A DNA stretch of 11,068 nucleotides. Origin: Candidatus Poribacteria bacterium (GTDB lineage Bacteria; Poribacteria; WGA-4E; B28-G17). The notes below the pieces were generated by a model. That model saw only the letters and a program-made list of their open reading frames with translations. It did no database searches and had not been told where the DNA came from. The stretch covers positions 1 through 11,068 of the forward strand of contig QNBQ01000021.1 in assembly GCA_003645735.1 (NCBI GenBank). The letters are read 5' to 3'. Below are positions 6,008-11,068 of this stretch, piece after piece (the first letter of the stretch is position 1; every line of letters starts with the position of its first letter). The position numbers were made by a program, and so were the translations under genes.

Positions 6008-8299
6008 ATGAGAAGGTATTTAACTTCAATCGTCGGAGCGGTTTTGATGATTGCTTTGGCCCCCGCGGGCGCTTCTGCCCAGGCAGGCAGAATTGAGGGC
6101 ACAGTGACCGATGCCGAGACCAAAGAGCCCCTTGCCGGCGCTAACGTCGTCGTCGAGGGGACGACCCTGAGGGCAACTACCGGAGCCGACGGCAGTTACG
6201 TGATTACCCCTGTTCCGGCCGGTGAGTATACCCTTATCGCTTCGATGAAGGGTTATAAAAAGTTGACTAAGAGCGTAAGGGTTCGCCCTGGCGAGACCAC
6301 AACGGTCAACTTCGAGCTTGAGGAGACGATCTTTGAGCTTGAAAAGGTAGTAGTCACAGCTACCAGGACGGAGACGCCTGTAAAGGATCTGCCGGCGAGT
6401 GTATCCGTTATCACAGAAGATGATATAGAAAAAATTCATACCAAAACCCTAGATGATGTGCTGAACATAATCCCAGGGGTGAGCCCCGAGCGTTACAAGG
6501 GATTCGGGACAACAACGGGTCATATGGGGGTCTGTATGAGGGGCACTGGACACGCTTCTCGAACGCTGGTGCTCAAGGATGGCGTCCCTTTAAACGACCT
6601 CCATTATGGAACTGTTGATCTCTGGAATACCCTCTCATCCTGTAATGTGGAGAGGATTGAGGTGGTTCGAGGTGCAGCATCCGCCCTCTACGGCTCTTCG
6701 GCGATGGGAGGCGTCATAAACATCATCAGCCGTCCTCCCCGGAAAAGGGCCAGGGCAGGCCTGAGGTTTGAATACGGTAGCAGGGGCACCCTTATCGCCA
6801 GCGGGAATTACAGTAAGGTGTTCTTCGACAGGCTTGGCCTATCCATCTCGGCCGAGAAGAAGAGGTCAGAAGGCTATAAGTATTATGAAGCAGAGAGGTG
6901 GAAGGATTACTACAAGGAGACGACCACCGATCTGCTGAACGCGGCCTTAAGAGTTGACTGGAGGTTGAAGGAAGGCTCCATCCTGAAGCTGGAACTGGAA
7001 CGGAATGAGGAAAAGCCGGTAGTGACCACCTCTACGCGGTATGAGATCCAAAATATAATAGACAGAGTTACCCTGGGTTATAGGGGCTCCGCAGGGAAAA
7101 CGATGTATAAAGCAACGGCGTGGGCCTACAAGAGGGATGCCTCTACTACTGCACTCAAATACAACAAGAGCACAAAAGCTCACGATAAGCCCTATTACAC
7201 CTCCGATATACCCTCGGATGGATGGGGCTTTATGGGTCAGGTGAGCAGAACCATAAAAGGACACAGCCTCACGTTCGGAGCCGACCTTCAAGGAGCAAAA
7301 GTTGAAACCAGCTATGATTATGCAGGAAAAGGGCTGAGGTTCTACACTGGAAAAGTGAGTTTATACTCGATATTCGTGCATGATGAAATATCTCTTCTCA
7401 AAGGAAAGGTGGTGCTCAGCTTAGGGGCACGATATGACTGGTGGAAGCACACCAAAGGACGCTTCATCGATGAGACCACCGGAAAGCTGATAGAGATTGA
7501 CTATCCGGAGAGAGGTAATAGCGCCTTTTCTCCCAAAGCGGGGATAGTCTATCGCCCCAGGGAAGAGATCAGGTTCAGGGTATCATTCGGCACGGGATTT
7601 AAGGCCCCGGGAATCTATTACCTTTACAGGTCGGGCCCTCACGGTCCGAGGAAGTTCGATGTGGGCAACCCGGACCTGAAGCCCGAGAGGATGACCCACT
7701 CCATTGACATAGGGTTCGATATCAGACCCATTGAAGAGCTGCAGGCGACCTTCACCTATTACAACTCAAGCTTCAAGGATTTCATCTACAAGAAGACCCT
7801 TTCTGAGGAGGAAATACCTCCGTACTTCCATCCTGAGCCGGGACAGGAGGTTATACAACCGGTAAACGTGGGAAGAGTTGATATCCACGGATATGAGGCC
7901 GGGATCAAAGTTGACCTTCATCCTCACTGGTCAATCTTTGCCAACTATACATACAACCGGTCAATCATCAAGGAGCACGAGCTTGCGCCGGAACTGGAGG
8001 GCAAGAAACTTAGGAAAACCCCTGAATACCGGTTTAACTTCGGTTTGACCTACGATAATCCGAAGTTATTCAGGGCAACTGCCACGTTCAGAAATGTCGG
8101 CCCCCGGTTCTACGATGAGAAAAACGAAAAGAGACTTGAGGGGTATTCTGTCTGGGATCTAAAAATATCCCGTGTCCTTTTCGGTGGTCTGGAACTTTCC
8201 TTGAGCGTGGATAACCTAACCGATGAGAAATACAAGATGTCCTGGTATTACCTTGCTCCGCCTCGGACTATCATGGTCGGCCTGACATATAAGTATTAA
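6008..8299 (+). CDS. hmuR: HmuR-like TonB-dependent heme receptor with N-terminal carboxypeptidase-regulatory-like domain
   Basis: The product has 763 residues. A signal peptide ends at ASA-QAG (cleavage after about residue 24). Residues about 28-107 form a carboxypeptidase-regulatory-like domain (GRIEGTVTDAETKEPLAGANV through TTVNFEL). A TonB-box-like EKVVVTATR starts at 112, and the plug follows (about 122-235, with LVLKDGVPLND and VVRGAASALYGSSAMGGVINI). The rest is the outer-membrane beta-barrel, ending NLTDEKYKMSWYYLAP...VGLTYKY with a terminal aromatic as in barrel proteins. FKAP (531-534) and NPDL (554-557) correspond to the FRAP/NPDL box of heme and hemoglobin receptors. His545 lies between them, where heme receptors keep an axial ligand. 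Cys176 and Cys212 in the plug could form a disulfide. Just downstream of hmuY, it should import heme using TonB energy. Confidence 0.92.
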   Translation: MRRYLTSIVGAVLMIALAPAGASAQAGRIEGTVTDAETKEPLAGANVVVEGTTLRATTGADGSYVITPVPAGEYTLIASMKGYKKLTKSVRVRPGETTTVNFELEETIFELEKVVVTATRTETPVKDLPASVSVITEDDIEKIHTKTLDDVLNIIPGVSPERYKGFGTTTGHMGVCMRGTGHASRTLVLKDGVPLNDLHYGTVDLWNTLSSCNVERIEVVRGAASALYGSSAMGGVINIISRPPRKRARAGLRFEYGSRGTLIASGNYSKVFFDRLGLSISAEKKRSEGYKYYEAERWKDYYKETTTDLLNAALRVDWRLKEGSILKLELERNEEKPVVTTSTRYEIQNIIDRVTLGYRGSAGKTMYKATAWAYKRDASTTALKYNKSTKAHDKPYYTSDIPSDGWGFMGQVSRTIKGHSLTFGADLQGAKVETSYDYAGKGLRFYTGKVSLYSIFVHDEISLLKGKVVLSLGARYDWWKHTKGRFIDETTGKLIEIDYPERGNSAFSPKAGIVYRPREEIRFRVSFGTGFKAPGIYYLYRSGPHGPRKFDVGNPDLKPERMTHSIDIGFDIRPIEELQATFTYYNSSFKDFIYKKTLSEEEIPPYFHPEPGQEVIQPVNVGRVDIHGYEAGIKVDLHPHWSIFANYTYNRSIIKEHELAPELEGKKLRKTPEYRFNFGLTYDNPKLFRATATFRNVGPRFYDEKNEKRLEGYSVWDLKISRVLFGGLELSLSVDNLTDEKYKMSWYYLAPPRTIMVGLTYKY

Positions 8300-8309
8300 G
8301 CCGAAGCCG

Positions 8310-8337
8310 TAGGGGAGGGTGTCCCTGCCCTCCCCTG
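8310..8337 (+). terminator. Strong GC-rich intercistronic hairpin after hmuR
   Basis: AGGGGAGGG (8311-8319) and CCCTCCCCT (8328-8336) make a perfect 9-bp stem with an 8-nt loop, extendable by a T-G pair. It lies 11 bp past the hmuR stop and 36 bp before the next ATG. No T-run follows, so it is more likely a partial terminator or an mRNA-stabilising boundary that lowers expression of downstream genes. Confidence 0.45.
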
Positions 8338-8372
8338 ATCTGCTGAATTCCAACAGGAGGGAGGGAAGGAAA

Positions 8373-9239
8373 ATGCTCAAAAAACTTCTAATAATTGGGG
8401 TGGCTTTGACAGTTCTTACCGCAGGGATAGCTTCTCACTCACAACGGGATATCCCCTATTTGGTTGTCTGGTCAAGCTACCTTTTGAAAGAGCCGTTTAT
8501 GGAAATAAACAGGGAGTTTGAGAAGGCTTACAATTGCAAAGTGGTTTACGGTAGAGCTCCGGAGGCGACATTAGCCAGGGCTATCACCAAATACGACTTT
8601 TCCGCCGATGTGATAGCCACACGCTCCGTCACCCTGAAAGAGGCCCAAACTTTGGGTAAAATTGAAGAGTATAAACCGCTTTTTGAGAGCCGTTGGGTGA
8701 TCATAAGCCTTAAAGAAAATCCCGTTAAGGTTAGCTCCATAAAGGACTTAGGAAAACCGGGGATAAGGGTTGGGTTCTGCCCTAAGAGAACGGAATACAA
8801 CGACCTTTCTTGTGTAATAGTGGAGAAAATTGTGGAGAATGCAGGCATCAAAGAGGGGTTCTGGAAGAACATCCCCGAGAAGGTAGCATGTGGAGGGGTA
8901 TGCGCTCTGGTCTTGAGCGCAGTAAAGCCTCAATATCTGGATTACGAGTCCATGGATAGGAACAGCTATTACTGGCAGGTTTTCTCCCACATATATTACA
9001 AGAGGGCGGATGTTTGTATCGTGGATGAGATATTCACCCGTCTGCCAGAGGTGAGGGATAAGATAAAAATAGTGCCCATAGATCCAGAATATATCCCTCA
9101 TGGGAGCACCTCCTTCGGCATAGGGATAGTCACGTATTCTAGGAGAAAAGATATGGCTCGAAAATACCTCTCCTTCGTCCTCTCGGAGAAGGGGAGGAAG
9201 ATCTTTGAAAAGTATAACCTCAAGTTGGTTGATAGATAG
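8373..9239 (+). CDS. Cysteine-rich ModA-type periplasmic solute-binding protein
   Basis: The 288-residue product has an N-terminal signal peptide (MLKKLLIIGVALTVLTAGIA, then SHSQ) with no lipobox Cys. The rest follows the molybdate/tungstate ModA/WtpA pattern (solute-binding class II): an initial VVWSSYLLKEPFMEINREFEKAY strand-helix, SADVIATRS, VIISLKENPVKVSSIKDLGKPGIRVGFC, DVCIVDEI and GIGIVTYSRRKDMARKYLSFVLSEKGRKIFEKY. Unlike typical ModA proteins it has six cysteines (55, 136, 147, 173, 177, 215), with a CGGVC pair at 173-177. These could be disulfides or ligands for a metal or heme. It would bind an oxyanion or metal ligand and hand it to an ABC permease, none of which is in the window. 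It follows hmuR by 73 bp with a hairpin in between. GGAGGGAGG lies upstream of the ATG; the frame has an upstream GTG at 8319 inside the hairpin, which I rejected. The family is clear; the ligand is not. Confidence 0.8.
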   Translation: MLKKLLIIGVALTVLTAGIASHSQRDIPYLVVWSSYLLKEPFMEINREFEKAYNCKVVYGRAPEATLARAITKYDFSADVIATRSVTLKEAQTLGKIEEYKPLFESRWVIISLKENPVKVSSIKDLGKPGIRVGFCPKRTEYNDLSCVIVEKIVENAGIKEGFWKNIPEKVACGGVCALVLSAVKPQYLDYESMDRNSYYWQVFSHIYYKRADVCIVDEIFTRLPEVRDKIKIVPIDPEYIPHGSTSFGIGIVTYSRRKDMARKYLSFVLSEKGRKIFEKYNLKLVDR

Positions 9240-9270
9240 CGAGGCGTAAAAGCACAGTAGAAGACATCGG

Positions 9271-9333
9271 TTGAGCTGAGACCAGAACCATATCCGGGAA
9301 GGTGAGGGACAGGGACACTAAGCAATAGCTCAA
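9271..9333 (+). repeat. Inverted repeat in the gap between the solute-binding and DUF4198 genes
   Basis: TTGAGCT (9271-9277) and AGCTCAA (9327-9333) are perfectly complementary, 7 bp, enclosing 49 nt. The 154-bp gap is otherwise unremarkable. I see no convincing promoter or terminator in it. The long loop makes the pairing weak evidence. Confidence 0.2.
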
Positions 9334-9393
9334 GCAGAGAAAGAGTCTTTAGAAGATTTGTGTCACCATAACACCACAATAGGAGGTGCGAAG

Positions 9394-10185
9394 ATGTTTA
9401 AAAGGAGGGCTTTGATCCTGATAGCCGCCTTCCTGATCTTCCCCACGATAGGGCTCGGCCATACCATGTGGCTGAACCTTTCCAACTATTACCCTGAGGT
9501 GGGAGGGAAAAGCGTCGCCTACTTCGGATGGGGACATCGCTTCCCCGTTGATGACCTATTTGACTCGGAGAGATATTTGAAGAGCTTCTATCTGATCAGC
9601 CCTTCCGGTCAGGTCGAGGAGCTCAAACCCAACCCGGGCGGCTTCGGTGCTACGGAGCTTCGGTTTCCGATGGAAGGCACATATATACTTGCGGCCGAGA
9701 TGAAGCCCGGTTTCTACACGATGTATCTGGAGGAGGGTAAGATACATCACAAAGCGGCTCCCAAAACAGGCTTGAAGAACGTCATCCTCAGCCTATATTA
9801 CGAACAGTATGCCAAGGCGATAATAAACGTCGGCAGGGGACCGGACTCCCTCTCCAAGCCGTTGGGACATAAACTTGAGATAATCCCCCTTGAAAACCCC
9901 GCAAATCTCAAAGGATGCGGCGGGCATTTCATGACCGTTCAGGTTCTGTTCGATGGGAAACCGCTGAGATACTGTCGTGTGCTGGCCACCTATAACGGAT
10001 TTTCCACGGGCGATGATTTCGCTTACGCCACGACCGCCGACGGAAGGGGAAAGGCGAGGATAAGGCTCATCCATTGGGGGCAGTGGATGATCAAGGTGAA
10101 CCACAGGGTGCCCCCGACGGAGGAGCTGAGGGATAAATGTGATTTCCTCTCCTATACGGCCACTTTGACGTTTGAGGTGAGGTAG
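9394..10185 (+). CDS. DUF4198-type periplasmic protein, predicted mature N-terminal histidine
   Basis: The 263-residue product starts with a signal peptide (MFKRRALILIAAFLIFPTIGLG) that would be cut just before His23, giving a mature start HTMWLNL. This start, the AYFGWGHRFPVDDLF segment (His48), the RFPMEGTYILAAEMKPGFYT block and the C-terminal TYNGFSTGDDFAYATTADGRGKAR beta-sandwich stretch match DUF4198 proteins, which often sit beside TonB-dependent receptors or metal (nickel/cobalt) transport genes. Other possible ligands are His118-His119 (KIHH) and the CGGH cluster (Cys175, His178). Function is not established. A role as periplasmic metal carrier or ligand handler is inference from context. 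It is preceded by AGGAGGTG 6 nt before the ATG, and followed after 44 bp, with a hairpin, by a second receptor. Confidence 0.75.
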   Translation: MFKRRALILIAAFLIFPTIGLGHTMWLNLSNYYPEVGGKSVAYFGWGHRFPVDDLFDSERYLKSFYLISPSGQVEELKPNPGGFGATELRFPMEGTYILAAEMKPGFYTMYLEEGKIHHKAAPKTGLKNVILSLYYEQYAKAIINVGRGPDSLSKPLGHKLEIIPLENPANLKGCGGHFMTVQVLFDGKPLRYCRVLATYNGFSTGDDFAYATTADGRGKARIRLIHWGQWMIKVNHRVPPTEELRDKCDFLSYTATLTFEVR

Positions 10186-10206
10186 GGGCGCATGACGTTG
10201 CGCCCC
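10185..10206 (+). terminator. Hairpin after the DUF4198 gene
   Basis: GGGGCGCA (10185-10192) pairs with TGCGCCCC (10199-10206), 8 bp perfect, with a 6-nt loop. It starts in the stop codon of the preceding gene and ends 23 nt before the next ATG. What follows is CAAATTAATC, too poor in T for a strong terminator. Attenuation or mRNA protection is more likely since the next receptor gene has no visible promoter. Confidence 0.4.
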
Positions 10207-10229
10207 CAAATTAATCTAGGAGGATAACG

Positions 10230-11068
10230 ATGAGCAGGGTCGTCTCAATGTGGTTCATCATCACCCTCTTCCTCGTTCATCCGCTCGCCCCGGCGGATGA
10301 GGTTAAAATGGAAGAGATAATCATCACCGCCACTAAAACAAGCCATCCTCCCGAGGATACACCTATCCCGGCAGCAGTGGTTGACGGAAAGGAGATGAAG
10401 AGACGGAACGCCTTAAATGCCGGGGAAGCGCTGGGATATCTCACGGGCATCCGCTTCGATACGAACTTCGCCCCTATGACAAGGGATGCCCTCAGGATTC
10501 AGGGGTTGCCTTCAAAATACACGCTGATTCTCCTCGATGGGGGAAGGATAACAGGGCGCTACCCTTTAACCCTGATCCCAGCTGATGTTATCGAGAGAAT
10601 AGAGGTGGTGAAAGGGCCTTCTTCCGTTCTCTACGGTAGCGATGCCGTGGGCGGGGTATGCAACATAATCACCAAATCCCCGTCTCATAGGCCGTCCTTG
10701 AATGGGATTTTCTCTTATGGAAGTTACGGTTCAAAGATATTCTCCTTAACCCACAGCTACAGCTTTGGAAGAGTTGGATATCTGATCTCAACGGCGGTGC
10801 ACAGGCTGAAGGGAGAGGGGGAAATAAACTGGTGTAACGCCGAGAATCTCCTCGTAAAGCTCAAATGGGGGAAGGGTGAGCAGGGCATCTGGACTCTGAG
10901 GGGAGGGTTCCAGGGTGTGAAGCTCGCTCTCAAAAAGGAGAGGAAATTCGATTTAGGGTTGGAGGGAGATCTCGATCTGCCGGGCCTTCCCAAGCTCACG
11001 TTGAAATACCACAGCATCTTCTACCGCGACGAGGTCCGCGTCGGAGGGGCGCCGAAGCCGACCCTTAC
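10230..11068 (+). CDS. TonB-dependent receptor, N-terminal part (3' end outside window)
   Basis: Reading from ATG 10230, with AGGAGG (10218-10223) 6 nt before it, the frame stays open to the last base: 279 codons plus two bases. A signal peptide (MSRVVSMWFIITLFLVHPLAPA, then DEV) leads to EEIIITATK, a TonB-box-like start, and then to the plug domain: NALNAGEALGYLTGIRF, LRIQGLPSKYTLILLDGGRI, IERIEVVKGPSSVLYGSDAVGGVCNIITK. The first barrel strands follow. There is no carboxypeptidase-regulatory-like domain, unlike the HmuR-like receptor, so this is a different receptor subfamily rather than a duplicate. The ligand is unknown; co-location suggests the same metal or heme pathway. Outer membrane. 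Confidence 0.88.
   Translation, partial: MSRVVSMWFIITLFLVHPLAPADEVKMEEIIITATKTSHPPEDTPIPAAVVDGKEMKRRNALNAGEALGYLTGIRFDTNFAPMTRDALRIQGLPSKYTLILLDGGRITGRYPLTLIPADVIERIEVVKGPSSVLYGSDAVGGVCNIITKSPSHRPSLNGIFSYGSYGSKIFSLTHSYSFGRVGYLISTAVHRLKGEGEINWCNAENLLVKLKWGKGEQGIWTLRGGFQGVKLALKKERKFDLGLEGDLDLPGLPKLTLKYHSIFYRDEVRVGGAPKPTL

Noticed and set aside
9240..9393. Internal promoter in the gap before the DUF4198 gene
   Set aside because: TTGAGC at 9271 has no -10 hexamer at 16-18 bp; nothing else resembles a promoter.
10210..10228. Third metal-box-like site before the second TonB receptor (TTAATCTAGGAGGATAAC)
   Set aside because: It matches the DtxR consensus poorly, and the AGGAGG in it is the ribosome binding site.

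Overview
All recognisable genes are on the + strand. The window looks like a chromosomal segment of a diderm (Gram-negative type) bacterium: it encodes TonB-dependent outer-membrane receptors, an outer-membrane-type lipoprotein and signal-peptide-bearing periplasmic proteins. Strong GGAGG-type ribosome binding sites precede most genes. The protein style (GH38 mannosidase beside an enolase-superfamily dehydratase and a large uncharacterised protein) recalls uncultivated lineages such as Poribacteria or Latescibacteria, but that placement is a guess.

Region 1 (1-4996) is carbohydrate or sugar-acid metabolism: the C-terminal part of a GH38 alpha-mannosidase-like glycosidase (cut by the window start), an unrecognised 601-residue protein, and a mandelate-racemase-subgroup enzyme of the enolase superfamily. 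The genes are closely spaced and could be co-transcribed.

Region 2 (4997-5382) is a 386-bp regulatory stretch. It holds a hairpin, a near-consensus sigma70-type promoter (TTGACA, 18 bp, TATATT), a palindrome resembling the DtxR/IdeR/MntR iron-or-manganese box overlapping the -10 and probable start of transcription, a second such palindrome near the translation start, and between them a long leader with a strong composite hairpin and a possible 28-codon ORF.

Region 3 (5383-11068) is a probable heme/metal acquisition operon: HmuY-like heme-binding lipoprotein, HmuR-like TonB-dependent receptor with an N-terminal carboxypeptidase-regulatory-like domain, a cysteine-rich ModA-type solute-binding protein, a DUF4198-type periplasmic protein whose predicted mature N-terminus is histidine, and the start of a second TonB-dependent receptor that runs off the window. 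A plausible model is that HmuY captures heme at the surface, HmuR imports it, and the periplasmic proteins and second receptor handle the same or a related metal ligand; the DtxR-like boxes suggest shut-off when metal is plentiful. The HmuY/HmuR identities rest on recognisable motifs. The roles of the solute-binding and DUF4198 proteins are inferred from context.

No tRNA, rRNA, CRISPR array, insertion sequence or integrase was seen. The 154-bp gap 9240-9393 holds only a weak inverted repeat.
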